Positions 1 through 12,806 of a DNA stretch of 64,000 nt are shown piece by piece. Made by a program: the position numbers and the translations under genes. Origin of the DNA: Bugulina stolonifera (lineage: Eukaryota; Bryozoa; Gymnolaemata; Cheilostomatida; Bugulidae); NCBI GenBank assembly GCA_935421135.1, contig OW285193.1, positions 18,214,099 to 18,278,098 on the forward strand. Direction: 5' to 3'. Numbering within the stretch: position 1 is the first letter of the stretch; the number at the start of each line of letters is the position of its first letter. The notes under the pieces are model-generated. The model searched no databases. It was given only the letters and a program-made list of their open reading frames with translations, and was not told the origin of the DNA.

Positions 1-153
1 AGAAGTACATGTTTTATTAGTTGGCAAACAGCCAAATAGGAAGGATGTAACATGATTTGTGAAATACATTTATACCTAATTCTCTTATGTACATGTAATG
101 TATGTACAGTATATGAACAACTAGTTAGAATAGTAAGTCTACTGGACAGTTAC

Positions 154-3100
154 CTCCTTCACGGCAATCTTAAATTCCACCTTCTGGAAATCTTTGCTAA
201 CATCTTCCTTCACCTTATCAAAGGTTTTTGTGAAAACCATTCTATCTTTACGATTCCACCTTCCTACCTGCGCAAGACAAGAAATACTTTGACTTCTCCC
301 AATGGACATGTAGTATACCATTTGTACGTACTATGAATTTTATCAGTGTAAAATTTTGTTCAGAAAATATCAACAAGACGATTTTGAAATTAAATTTTTG
401 TACTTTTCATGATCAAAGGTAGACAAACCTTGCTGACTTTGCCATCAACGTCAAATTCTAAGAGTTGCAATGTAAAATTTCGACGTATCCCATCAGCATC
501 TATTTTAATCCTTCCAGTTAGCAATTGTTCTCTTCGGCTTGAATTTGACTAAAACCCAGAGTAAGAAACTATCACAATAGTAATTATGATGGTTTTGGCT
601 AACATACATGTACGCTGCATTTGGCTACAGAAGTACATTTGATTGACTTGTTAATATGCATGTCACAAACGAAATCATATTATTCTATTCTTGGTGGCGG
701 ATTACAGCTACATGCGCAATATTTATCTTTATACTGAATGAATATCATAGCTATGCCACACTCTAGAGGTCAGTGAAATGACTAAGCAGCAGGTTTCTTC
801 TCTGTAGGCTCTGTTGACAAGACTGTGATGGCTATTTTTTAAAGCATTCATTTGGTCTTCTAAAATGTTGGTGATGCTCTCCAAATTTTGCCCAAAGCTA
901 CAACCGTGCGGACCAAGCGTTGTTCATTATGATGGTGAAGAAATAACTTCTATCATACAAGCGGGTACACCACACTTTTGACTGTTAATATTAGTATAAA
1001 TTATTTAGAAATAGTTTTTAGTGTTTTTGTTCATTACTGTGATCGTTCAACTACTTGAGACTTTTATGAAGTTCTAGACAATAATATATTGTCACTATAT
1101 ACCACTAAAACAAGAGGTTATCATCATCTTTCTAGATAAGTCATCGAAGCAAACTAGTGCCCTCTGTTAGGAGTTACTCCCACTTTATTATCATTTAACA
1201 GTACAGAGAAGATCAACGAGTCTCCTTTGATTCTATCATTGCAATCCTTAGTTACCATTGGCTGCATATTACTTCATTGAACTCTCTATTTTTGATTATT
1301 GCGTTTTTTCGTGAAAATTTTTATATCACTGATCAATTAGAGGAAGAGTTGAAATAGTTGTAGATAAGCATTAGTAAGAGGACCACTAACTTCTAGAAAT
1401 TACCACAAAGTGACACAACGTTGTTCACATTGTCTGATACTCAAACCTGAGCCAACGAAGCAACATAATTTCTGACACCCTCCTCAGACTATAAGGGAAT
1501 TATATAATAGAACACAGACTATAAAATGTTGATAGCACAGTTTTCAACTAAAACAGGATTATTTGATTATTTTACATTGTGTGTCTTTGATGAAAACAGT
1601 AAATAATTTGTAGGACATACATGTACTAGTACAATGTATATTCTGCAGTAGCTAACAAATAGAAGTATTGAGTAGTTTGTTCTACTTCAAGGTACATACT
1701 GTTAGTTTCCTGTATAGAGTTTCACCAAACCTCCATGGAATTAGCTCCTGACTCCCGTCGCACACAATACTGTTTGACTTTAAGTTTGGGTTGTGAGACA
1801 ATAGTCTGGCCATAATCTTAGAGACGTAAACCACGCTGTCGAATATCAGGGCATTCTTCGTCTGCAACAAATTCTATGAATAAGCACTAACTTGTTTACT
1901 GGGTGATTTAATGTCTGAGCAGGTAAAATATGAGTCTGAAATTGACCCTTTGGAATATCATAGAATCTGGTATTAGCCTACTCCTGCAATGCAGATGGAA
2001 TCATCTAAACATTCTGGTAGGAGTTGCTCCCTCCTGCTACTCCGCCTTAATGATAAAACAACTCCAGCTAAAAGGCCCAAACCAAACAATGTAAAACTTG
2101 CATAAACACTACTGATAATGTATTGAGTGAAACATGTTCTGTCAAGCCATTATACACAAAGTAGAATGCACATGCAGTTCACCCTTACTTCTGCTAAGAG
2201 CAGATAAATCCCAATAAATTCATGCAAATTACAAGCTAGAATCACGGATATCATCTAAAGCACTACATATGCGCAGAACAAAGCTACATTTTATTCAGTC
2301 ACCTTTCTCATGATAGTCATGTCTGTATATCTGTATATGTCCCTCCATGTTGCGCTCATGTCTTTAAAGGCGGTGCTGTCAAAGTCGATGAGAGAGAAGG
2401 ATGTCACGTTCACTGCCCCTTTGGTCAGGTTACCTATCTTAGTGGTCAACGTTGATATATCCTATAGGTGAATAGCATGAGTTACAATGTACAATGTAGG
2501 TATGTGTCTAATGCGTGTAAGTATATTCATTTCTAATGGTGGAGAAATATCTTATGTATAAACTGCTATTAGTATTGAGGGGTTGTTTTTTTAGCCTTAG
2601 ATTTAAAGCTTCACAAAATTGCGTAACATGTTGGTAGATGGCCACGAAAGCGTCAGCATAAATTCTGTTCAAATGCTTGAAACACAGACTAGCTACATGC
2701 ATGTACATAGAGTTATGAAACTATTTCTTTGTTGAAAGTGAACTTTTATAACACAATTAATAACAGGGCATTGAAAGCTGCACCCTTTTGGGCAGATTTC
2801 AATGTACAAAAATACGTATAAATTTCTAGCAATATCTACTAGTTGCAGCTAACGAGACTTACATTATTGCTGCTAAGAATGATTGACAATCTGTATCTCA
2901 ACTTGAAAATAGAGAATGAACATGTGTTATCTATCTAACACATGTTACTACATGAGAGGCAATATTATTCTTCTATAGAATCTGTTTGTAAAGTTCATGC
3001 AGAGAAAGATAAAGTAATAATATTCACCAAAATCTACTCAACTCACCAGTGAGACGAAATGGAAGTGATAGTACCCAGACATCAGGTTATTGTCATAGGA

Positions 3101-6100
3101 TTGCTGGATGAAGTCAGCCAAATCAGCTTCAGGTAAATCTACTATGATATTCTTATATTTGTAGAATATTTGAAGTTGTTCAATGGCTTGGCTATTACTT
3201 GTTACCGGACTTACAATGACATCTTCTCCTTCGTTAGAGTCAAACTTCAATATATCTGTCAGCATCGCAATATTTCCTACAACAATATAATGAGAAGTAA
3301 AGTGATTGTGTGATTGTGTGATTGTATAAATAAGGAAATTCACACACACACACACAGTATTATGCGTATCTATTCCTGGCATAGCAACAATTATTCTATC
3401 AATTGAACAGTAATAATAATTAGTAAAACTCTTGCTGTGCCAACCTTTTTCTATGTAGAAACTATGCATATAGTCTCGTACACCTCATTGTCAAAAGTAT
3501 GCCAATAAAAAGTTTTCCATACTACATTACTTGTCAAGTAGCTATAAAACATGTCAGTTTCAGAAAAATAGGTTTACTTATGGGATAGTAACCAGTAACC
3601 GGTAACCAGTAACCGGTAACCAGTAACCGGTAACCAGCAACCGGTAAGAAGCAACCGGTGTTCAATACTTGACCTAACCGGTTTGTCTGCCCTTGGATGT
3701 AAGGACAAGGTACTTCTTCCATCTGAAGATTTCGATCAGATCTCTGTAAGCAACTCTCATTTCTCTGATGTCCGGCCAGAAGTTAAGGCTAAGAGAAGGA
3801 TTAGTTCTGTCACTCTCTGACTGCTCATCATCAAACTCTGGGTTGTACTGATGGGATAAGAACATGTACAGTTTATGCATGTATGCACAATTAACTTTTG
3901 TAGCTAACTATTTGGATTCTACTTTAGTGACAGAAAACATCACTATACAGTTGGCCAAGTTTCAAGAATAGAAGCTGAGAAAAGGAGTGAGTAAAGTGTG
4001 ACTCAATGTAACCTATTTACACGTACATGTTTAGTTGGAGACCCCATAGAGACGGTAAGACAAGACCTGCTCATGAGGTAAACACAACAATTAACCAATT
4101 GGATTAGTTATAGGACAGCTGATGCATTTCAGTACACAATAAACCAATGAGATTGTAGCAAACTTCACATGTACATGTATTTGCTTACCTGTATATGCGG
4201 AATCTTTAAAGCCGAGATAAATGACTTGACGTAATCGGCAGCTACAGGGGCGTAAGGCCCAAATATTGCAGCCACTCCTCGACCTTCACTAGCCAGCGAG
4301 CAGACTAAATTTATGAACATAAGAATACAGAAATGATTCTATTACAGAACAGTGTAATGCAACGTGCATCTCACTTCTTATATTACTTACACCAAGATTA
4401 CATGGCAGTTCGCTGCTTGACAATAAAACATCAAGAAAAAAACTCATGCATACAACGTCGGTTATATTTCTATTATCTGTGCTACAAGATTATACGTTAC
4501 AGATTTGTACAATTTCACAAAAAGAAACATGACTGATAGAATATGCAGGGTTAGTAAAATTTCTATCCTTAGTATGAAATGTGTGCACCCAACTAGTAGA
4601 ATTCTACAAGCAAATAGATATTAGATGGATCAGATCTCATGGTTTACATACATGTACATATGACTATCTTTGGAACTTAGGCCCAAGACACCAGTTACAA
4701 ACTTACGCTTGGAGGAGAGGCTAAAGACATCAGATATGACTTGACTATGTAGCTGTATGTTAGCTAGGTAACCCTCTCTTAGAACCGACCTCTTGGCCAG
4801 CTCAAATGCTTTTCCCTCATGGACATCATCAGCTGAGTCCAGCAGTGCACCTGCAGCGATGTACATAAACGTATTACTACAATCATGTACCTACGGGCAC
4901 CTGCAGTGATGTACATATACACGTATGTATACTATCATCGTGCACCTGCAGGCACCTGCTGTAACATACATTACACTGTACATGTATGTATGCCACAATC
5001 ATCCACCTGCAGTGACGTACATACCTGCATACTACAGTCATGCACCTGCAGTGACGTACATACCTGCATACTACAGTCATGCACCTGCAGTGACGTATAG
5101 ACAGGTATACGAGAAAAGTCACAGCAGTGCACTGCTTGTCTAAGATGGAGTATATAGAACAGTTGTACATGTACATGTACATATATATCTTGTACAAAAG
5201 TGTAGTTTACGTCCAAATCAATGAGAGTGACTGGTGAAGATACACTATTTTATTCGACCTGCCACTTTACATTCATATACATACAATGTACATGGATTAA
5301 AACACAACTATGAGTTGCTACTAAGCACTTACTTTTGTGTAAAATAATATCATTGGATTAAAGTGATATTACATAGAAAGTGTGCCACTATTTTTGTAAC
5401 TTTATAATTTCTAAAAGTAATTGTATAATACACAGTCATATCAAACTAAACTAAAATATTTAATTATGAGAGTATCTACATGTACCTTGTTACACACTAG
5501 GCTAATTAAATGTAGATACAATAAAAATGTAGGATAAACCATGTTTAGACAGTGAATTCTACTATACTGCAGATCAGGCATTGTGAGGAGGCAGCATATC
5601 TTACGATACATCTAAATAGTTAGCTTGTGAATTTCCAACTACAGTATTTACATTGAAAAGTGTAAAGCCTCCTAATCGAAGCTCTCCAGTTTACAACAGA
5701 TGACCCTTCATTATTACAATTCAGACAAGAGGTCGTTGCAAGCTTGTTGTTCTTTTTAACTGCGTCTTTGAGGGGTATGTCATGGCCGTACTCCTTCAAG
5801 TGTTCTTGCATCATATAAACCCAGTGATCAGCAAATCCACAGATCAAACAAATGTATGCCTCACATCCCAAACATTTACTGCGATATTGACTAAGCTTGT
5901 AAGTACGCATTGGTACTCCAGAATCACATTTCCCACAATGCAGCAGGCAGATATTCATACTAATTGAATGAGTAGATATAGGCAAGTCATCATCAAGGGG
6001 ACGATTCCTGTGTTCTGTAGTTACTTGAACTTGATTGGTCAGATGGTCACGACGACTTTGATGAGCATCAAGGTGATCTGTGTTCCTAAAATCTTCACCG

Positions 6101-9100
6101 CACTGGAGGCATTGAAATCGCTTACACCATGCACAGAAAGTGGACCTATTGGTGCGCTTTCTTATACCTCCTGGAATTCCACAAGAGCATCCAACAGGTG
6201 GCAGTTGAGTGTCAAAGTCATGAATGGTAATGGTAGAAGAAGCAGCAGCACTAGATGTAGACACGAACTCAGCAGGTTTTTGACCAGACATAACTAGATA
6301 TGACCCAGCTGATGAATCAGCAGACATTCCAGCAGATGTCCCAACAGATATGCCAGCAGACATTCCAGCAGACAGCCTAGCAGACATCCCTGCAGACATC
6401 CCAGCAGACATTCCAGCAAACATTCCAGCAGATGTCTCAGTAGACATTCCAGCAGATATTCCAGCAGATATTCCAGCAGATGTCCCAGCAGATGTCCCAG
6501 CAGATGTCCCAACAGACATACCGGCAGACATGTCAACAAAGTTTCCAGCAGACATTTTCACAAAGTTTCCAGTAGACATGTCAGCAAATGTTCTTGCAGA
6601 CAAGTCGACATATGTCTCGGCAGATGGGTCAGAAAATGTAGCAGCAGACATACCAGCAGATGTCCCAGCAGACATGCCAGTAAATATCTCGGCAGATGTA
6701 CCCGCAGCCATCCCAGTAGAAGTAACAAAGTTTGTTATATCTGTAAATGCTCTTGGCCTTCTTGTGTTAGTTAATCCTACAGCAACTTTCGACTTTCTTG
6801 TAGTAGAGTACATGTAGTCTCCTGACAAATCAAAATTTTCACTTAAAGAACGCTGTGCTAATGTTTGGAGGCCGTAGCCGGCTGGCGTGGTATTCTCTAT
6901 CTTCACGTTGTGCTCTAAAGCTGGTTGATTTCTCGTAGATGTCAGTAAGTAAGATGGTTCTGCATTTTCCGGAGTCGACTCCACATCCCACAACTACAAT
7001 GACACTTTTTGATGGTAATGACATGCTATTAGTCAACCTCAAATTATGAAACAGTCCAACAAAAACTAGTCTGATTACTGGTGTACTTGGGCACAGGTTT
7101 GGTCAAAATGTGGTCTAATGGTCAAGCTTTGAAGCATCCATTCACACCTCGCTATCTATCTATCTATCTGTTCTGAATTCCAACAATAAAAGCTGCATTT
7201 AAGAGATCTAGTTATAAAATTTATAGGTTTGACCTGACCACTTGACTAGACCAGCCTATTTACATGTAGTTAGTAAGATACCACAGTGACGTAGTACAAT
7301 AACAATATTATTATGATGTATATTGTATATAATGCTAAACATGTACATTGTATTATGATATGCATGTACATGTAACTATCTCACCTCTCCGCATTCAGCT
7401 AGAAATTGTTGTAGCTCATCGTCAGTCAAATTAGTGTTCGGCATTTTTTCTTCGATCACTAAATACTTTTTATCAAAATATATTTCTTAAATAAGCCAAC
7501 TCTGAGGCTTGTAACAGACCTACCAGTACACCAGCGCAGTAGATACATGTACATACAGTATATACATCTAGGTCTCTATGAGCTAGGTTCGTATGTTCAC
7601 ATGTAGCCTGTCAAAAGCGTTGACAAAGCTGCGCAAAGCTTGCAGACTCGGCACAGTCTCCGTAAGTAGCTAGTGATTAATGTAGTGACCATATCAAAAA
7701 ACTTTATGTCCTGCATGTTGATTCACCCCTTTCCACTATCTGCTATCAGTGTAGCTATTAGCCTGATTTCAGTATAGCCCTTAGCCTGCGCCCACTGTAG
7801 TGGATTCAGTTACTTTAGATACAAGTTCTATGCAAACTTTTGCATAAATTGTATAGCCCATAAGAATTGTATCTATACACTGCTCGACTATTCAAAGATT
7901 GCTTGTCCCTCGTCAGTTTATTTTCCTTTCCGATTTAAAGTTTCTGAGAAACCTACCCATTAGCATACATATGGACATTTGGCTCTGTTGAATATTAGTA
8001 CATGTATTTGACATTGCAAAACTCCAGTGTTAAGCATAGAAGAGTATTGGTGTTGAATCCATTTTCCAACATTGGTAGTAAAGTCTGGTTTCCATGCACC
8101 AACTTCACTTTATTAATCACAATTTACCGAGCTCAGTGTTTGCTCTCCAAACCAAAAGCAGTCAACTACATATGAACCACATGCTAGGAAAATTTTTACC
8201 TGTGTTTGTGTAATCCAACACTGATTTTGTGCAAGACTGAAAAGTCATCTTTCACGGTAAAAATTTATTATTAAAAGGTTGCAATTGTTACATCAGTGCA
8301 ACATCAAGACCGTCTCAGCCAAACAAGTAGAGAATTCCTCAAATGAGTTTATGAAATAGGTTACAGGTCAAGTGTGTAGAACTTAAAATATGATTTATTG
8401 AAGCACACAACATGTATCCTAGGTTCTACAAGTCATTCTACTAAAATTAATACGCCCATTACTATATCAAATACAGTACAAGCTTGTGCATTTATGCACT
8501 ATTTATTACTATTCAATTCTTATTACTTGGCATCAACACACCTCTGCAGTATTTACAGATGAAGAAGTATCCATCTGAATTCTTCTGTCGTTTTAAAGTA
8601 GCTGATTTATGGCAATTACGACAGATTCGTACTGAGACGTCAAGGTTACTTTTAAATAACTCCCTTGGTCCTTGTTTATGATCACTGGTCCTAGCTTTTA
8701 TGTGTGACTCTAAGGCACCACGGGTTCGCGCAGTCTCACCACAGTGTAAGCAGACGTACGTGCTGCAGTACCAGCATTTGCTCATCATCCTATTAAGCTT
8801 ATACATGCTCTGCTCTAGTGGGCTGTCAGTAGGAATACATGATCCGCAATGCAGCAGTTTAATACAATGTGATAGATGTGAAACTTGGTCATTTGGACGA
8901 TTCGAGTGTTGAGTAGTAACCTTTGCCGTTCCGTCTAGGTGGTCATCACGCTTTAAATGAATGTACAACAAGCTCCTGTGAGAGAAATCTTCACCACACA
9001 GCAAACACTGAAAATGTCGGCAATGGATGCAGTAGCTATATTTAGTGCTTTCTTCATTCAACTGCTCCCTAATTCTTCCATCAGGTTTGCCACAGAAACA

Positions 9101-10613
9101 GCCGACTAACGGCAGATCTAGCTGAGTGGTAGCTGAAGTGGTACCTGTGCTGCAGTCCGCCTTGTGCCTGTCCATAACCGTCCAATGCAAACTCAATGCT
9201 GTGGTTGTAGTCTTATATGTGTGAAGCCTAAAATATTCAACAAATCATATTTTTGAGGTTTATTTCAAGTTGATTGCCAGATTAGAAATATTTTAAAACA
9301 AAATTTTCTAAGAGTAATTTTTATATTGTTAATCCTGACCAAAGATAAAGTAAGCATAGATAATACTGATTACAGTACCATGATGCATTAGTAACAACAA
9401 TATTTACCTTGAAATATTCCAGCAGATCTGTTCCTCTTCAGTTCTGAATGGGCAATGCTGCTTACTAGCTTTATATAAGTAATAAAGCATTGTGCATTGT
9501 ACTAGCTTCTATAAGCCCATAGCCTGTGTAGATGTGTTTTCTAATGAAGCTACGATTCTAACCTGGGTTCCAGAAAGTGGAATTATAATATTGTGGATTG
9601 AAATCCTTCAGTAAACTTTAAATCAGCTGTGTTATGTAACCAGCCCTGCTACACATACTCATGTCACAGGATATGAAGGCAGTCATGAGAGAGACCGTTT
9701 GCATAACTAGCAACTCTACAAATGTGTAAAGTGACATGTATAATACAACTCAAAGTTTTCTGTTATGAAAACAGTCGCCAAGCGGGTGGATTTAATTTAC
9801 ATAACATCGTCCAACATCATTTTCTAAACAGGGCTATAAACTAATGTATTCACAGTCACAAAACTGGAGTGAACAGAAATCAACATGCTTTGTTTATTTT
9901 GTACAATAAGGCACACTCACTTGACATTATCTCCCCTGTCTTATAATATAATGTGACCAAACATGCTAGAATATAAGGCTAATAGCTGCAAAACAACTTA
10001 TCTGTTACATTGATGCATGGATTAGTTTCCCAAGCTACACAACCTGAAGTCTACCAATAGACATGACCCAGCTGCTGTTCTCGCAAAATAACAATACTCA
10101 GAGAGAAAAGACATGGTGCTTCAACAGTAGCATTGATCATATTGTATGGGCTTCATCTACTAAAAATGTAGGTTGAATTTTAGGTACAGCGGAAAAAATA
10201 TTTAGTCAAAGAGTTTGAATAAAAGACCTACACATAGATGAGATTTTGAGAAGTTGGGGCTTGCTTGCGGCTTGATCAACTATATTTCCCTTATGTCTAT
10301 TCCTTTTTTTCTTGTTTCACGAAAATGTACCAACAACAATAACAATATGATCTACTATATCTACTATATCTACTATATCTACTATATCTACTATATCTAC
10401 TATATCTACTATATCTACTATATCTACTATATCTACTATATCTACTATATCTACTATATCTACTATATCTACTATATCTACTATATCTACTATATCTACT
10501 ATATCTACTACATCTACTATATCTACTGACTTACCAAACTGTATAGAGGCATAGACAGTGCATACTCCAGTGAGGACGAAGAGCGAAACTTGAATATATC
10601 TAGAAGTAGCCAT
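154..10613 (-). CDS. Ionotropic glutamate receptor, amino-terminal half (partial, runs off left edge)
   Basis: Nine exons give 431 codons with all phases agreeing: 10535-10613, 4707-4850, 4189-4304, 3679-3847, 3047-3276, 2303-2461, 1700-1861, 429-548, 154-267. Exon 1 encodes Met plus a hydrophobic signal peptide (SLFVLTGVCTVYA) and ends in a split Gly codon completed by exon 2, giving IQFGALLDSADDVHEG, the usual start of an iGluR amino-terminal domain. Later hallmarks are AAIFGPYAP, RDLIEIFRWKKY, YYHFHFVSL, PWRFGETLY and LTGRIKIDADGIRRNFTL. The last exon ends FKIAVKE, where the ligand-binding domain should begin; that domain, the pore and the membrane helices lie beyond the window. The family forms tetrameric ligand-gated cation channels at the plasma membrane. 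Subfamily (kainate-, AMPA- or AKDF-like) cannot be set without the binding domain. Intron 1 is about 5.7 kb and contains two other genes. Exon 1 is joined by phase and motif, so it is less certain than exons 2-9. Confidence 0.85.
3586..3662. repeat. 14-bp tandem repeat next to a splice donor
   Basis: Four to five units of taaccagtaaccgg and variants lie in the receptor intron between the exons at 3679-3847 and 3047-3276. On the coding strand the unit ACCGGTTACTGG resembles the exon end and donor beside it (ACCG|GTTAGG at 3680-3674), so the array may derive from the donor site. Confidence 0.8.
4843..5110. repeat. Minisatellite (39-55 bp units) made from a splice acceptor
   Basis: About six units beginning gcacctgcagtgaygtacat. 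The cleanest unit is 39 bp and occurs twice around 5000-5085. Read on the minus strand each unit holds ATGTACRTCACTGCAGGTGC, nearly identical to the real acceptor of receptor exon 2 (ATGTACATCGCTGCAG|GTGC at 4851-4850). The array lies immediately upstream of that exon. Confidence 0.85.
5111..5619. other. Intronic DNA, no gene seen
   Basis: AT-rich sequence inside receptor intron 1, 3' of the first nested gene. A tttatt at about 5247 (AATAAA on the minus strand) could serve as that gene's poly(A) signal. Nothing else was recognised. Confidence 0.5.
5620..7444 (-). CDS. Cys/His-rich zinc-binding-like protein A with MSAG tetrapeptide repeats (nested gene)
   Basis: Two exons: 7385-7444 (20 codons from the ATG, starting MPNTNLTDDELQQFL) and 5620-6993, joined in phase 0 across GTGAGA and TTGTAG, giving 477 aa. 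Residues about 110-255 are a low-complexity run of imperfect [MTI]SAG tetrapeptides. The last 180 residues hold paired CxxC motifs and two C2H2-like modules of the form C-x2-C-x12-H-x5-H (CLQCGEDF...HQSRRDH and CLICG...HLKEYGH), ending in CKYC. There is no signal peptide or membrane segment. A paralogue without the repeats lies at 8513-9490, and both sit in intron 1 of the glutamate receptor on the same strand. I do not recognise a named family; nucleic-acid or protein binding through zinc is an inference from the Cys/His spacing. Confidence 0.75.
6300..6720 (-). repeat. In-frame 12-bp coding minisatellite (MSAG repeats)
   Basis: Roughly 30 imperfect 12-bp units such as gacattccagca lie in the second exon of gene A and keep its frame. 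They encode [M/T/I]SAG with decay at the edges (for example DLSARTFADMSTG). The paralogue at 8513-9490 has no such region, so the array probably grew after the duplication. Confidence 0.85.
7445..8512. other. Spacer between nested genes, no gene seen
   Basis: The 5' flank of gene A and 3' flank of gene B inside receptor intron 1. It holds several TACATGTA motifs and AT-rich unique sequence. A tttatt at 8394-8399 reads AATAAA on the minus strand, 114 bp past the gene B stop, and is a likely poly(A) signal. Confidence 0.5.
8513..9490 (-). CDS. Cys/His-rich zinc-binding-like protein B (paralogue of A, nested gene)
   Basis: Two exons: 9408-9490 (ATG at 9490, with an in-frame TAG upstream) and 8513-9227, joined in phase 2 across AG|GTAAAT and TTTTAG|G, giving 265 aa. 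The body parallels protein A: VGCFCGKPDG, FQCLLCGEDF with His residues closing a C-x2-C-x12-H-x5-H module, a second CLHCG module, then CRNCH and CKYC near the C-terminus. It lacks the MSAG repeat. It lies in tandem with gene A, both inside the large intron of the receptor. Function is unknown; zinc binding is inferred from the conserved Cys/His pattern shared by the two proteins. The first exon is shorter and less conserved than the body, so the start is less sure than the rest. Confidence 0.7.
10348..10530. repeat. 9-bp tandem repeat (tatctacta)n
   Basis: About 20 nearly perfect copies of a 9-bp unit. On the coding strand it reads GTAGATATA and begins 8 nt after the donor of receptor exon 1 (GTAAGTCA). 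The frame stays open (IYYIYYIYY) only because the period is a multiple of three. Confidence 0.95.
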
Positions 10614-12806
10614 TTTGTCGTACTCTACGCACTATCACAGTCTCATCACTGGAGATTTGTGAATACAACTAGAATACTGTATCCATATAATGTGTATTTA
10701 AACTGCAGTTAAATGCTACAATTGTCCTTTAACATATTCACCCACTTAAGGCGATATCCACTATTAAGGAGGCCAACAACCTTGTTGAATGTACTAACTT
10801 GTATTCTCAATCTCCAATAGTTCGTAGCGTTAGCTATGCTTTTTCTTATTACCTTTAGAACAATAAATAGACTAGTATTTCTGCAATATTTCGATTGCAA
10901 TGAGGCTGTATTGTTCTACCTCTCATGAATCATTAATGCATTGATATTTTAGGATCTATGGCTCATAATTGATGTTCTCATAATCATAATTATCAATGGC
11001 TATTATTAATTAACAACTTTGCTGCTTGCTGATTATAGAAAAACTGTAAACCATCTAATTAGGGAATAGTTAACTAGAAAAATTCTGCTACATTTCTGAG
11101 ATGTCAGTGTTGTTCTTTTACAGCAGATGAACATTCATGGCAGTTGATGGGAGAGTTTGGGCATCGGAGACAGTAGTATCATAATGGTGTTTTATACTGC
11201 TGGTGCTATGGTGGAATAACTATTTTGCAAAAATATCATTTTAATAACACAAAATAATTTTCTGATAACGGGTACATTAACAAATAAAAGTCTTTTACTA
11301 ATTGGTAGAAGGAATAACTCAGTATACTGATATTTATAATTTTAATATTTTAGACTGTGTTACAGCAAAGTGTATATTTATTCATAGAGGAAATGTAAAT
11401 TTATATGGGGCTAAACGGGATTGTATTTTGAGAAGCATCAGCTACTATAATTACATTAACATCTGTAGTGATATGCTGTGTAGAAGCTTGAGGTGAGTGT
11501 GTAGCGTCCACTAACATCATGTCACTGAGCGTCACCCAATACCATCGGGATTATCTCAACAGATTGATTGTCATGGCAGCATGCTTCACGTTTGATATAA
11601 GCTGACTCAGGTACATGTAAACAAAGAGAACTGACATCTATGTTGTTATGAGTCATGTAGTATGAAAATGGCAGCGGTGGTGGCAGCAGCAGCAGGAGTA
11701 GTTATAGTGGTTGACTCATAGCAGATGTGTTATACAGCTACTCTATTATGGCAAGCCAGTTAATTTCACTGAGATGAGCAAAGTAAAAGGGTATCATCAT
11801 CCATTCATAAGAAATAAATAATATTGTATGAAGTTAGTAAAAGTTAATGATTCTTTTGGTTTTAGCATATTTCCTTTGAAGCGTCTTTAAAAAATCAGCG
11901 ATTGAATTGTTAAAATCCAATTTACATGCACAGAAGACTGAAAGTAGTATATTTAGAGTTGCCTGCTCTCTACGACATGGCAATCATTTAAGGCATTTAA
12001 AATCATAATAATTTGATTTTATATTTACACATAGAATTGTAAAACTGCTTCTATTTTAACCAACCATATGCACCTGCATACATACATGTACCATAGTTTG
12101 CAAATTCTACAACTTCACAATAAAAATTATATAAGGTCCAATAAAGGGAAGCAACCAATCCAACATACAGCACACATGCAGACACTTCGATGACCTTTCA
12201 GCTAATGTAGTGCACAGTGTATATGCGGTGTATTAGCCGGATGCAGCATCGCTAAACCCATCATGTGACATTCTATTTTCAATTTGTATCAAAACTCAAA
12301 CCAAACATATACACAATGTAGATCTCTTAGGAAATATATTAGTACTATTATTAGCATAATTTCTAAACACCCATTATGCACAACAGTTATAGTAACTAGT
12401 ATTAATGTGCATGTGTGTACAAGGTATGTCTTGTGAACATAACATGCCATTACAGGCATTAGTAATGCCGCATTACCCAATATAGATGACATCATTATTA
12501 TTAGATAACATGCAGGGAAAATGTAAATAAAGTTGGAGTTGTTTTCTCTTGACGTACTGTGGTTGCAGTGTCGCTATAACGATTCCAGTATAAAAGGTAC
12601 ATACTAATAATATCGCGTCTTTTATTGGATATTTGTTATTGATAGCACTCAATAGAAATGAGCTTTTAGTGTTGCACGGCAACGAAACTCGTAAACACCG
12701 TAATTTCAATTGAAGCTGGTTGAGCAGCAAGTGACAAACGGTTTTCACTCACTTCATTGCACTGCAGTAGTAGCTTATACCATCAAGAAAAGATCGAATT
12801 TCCAAT
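10614..12806. other. Divergent intergenic region, no gene seen
   Basis: This lies between the 5' ends of the glutamate receptor (minus) and DNAJB13 (plus), so it probably carries both promoters. Short frames at 10709-10900 and 12289-12748 show no recognisable protein similarity or splice context. The only clear element is the X-box-like repeat at 12671. Confidence 0.5.
12671..12683. promoter_or_regulatory. RFX X-box-like inverted repeat upstream of DNAJB13
   Basis: GTTGCACGGCAAC has half-sites GTTGCA and GGCAAC around a 1-nt spacer and starts about 136 bp before the ATG at 12807. X-boxes bound by RFX factors are a standard control element of ciliary genes in animals, and DNAJB13 is an axonemal protein. 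Binding itself is not shown. Confidence 0.6.

Noticed and set aside
12289..12748. Two minus-strand frames upstream of DNAJB13
   Set aside because: No similarity, no splice support, and they cover the probable DNAJB13 promoter.
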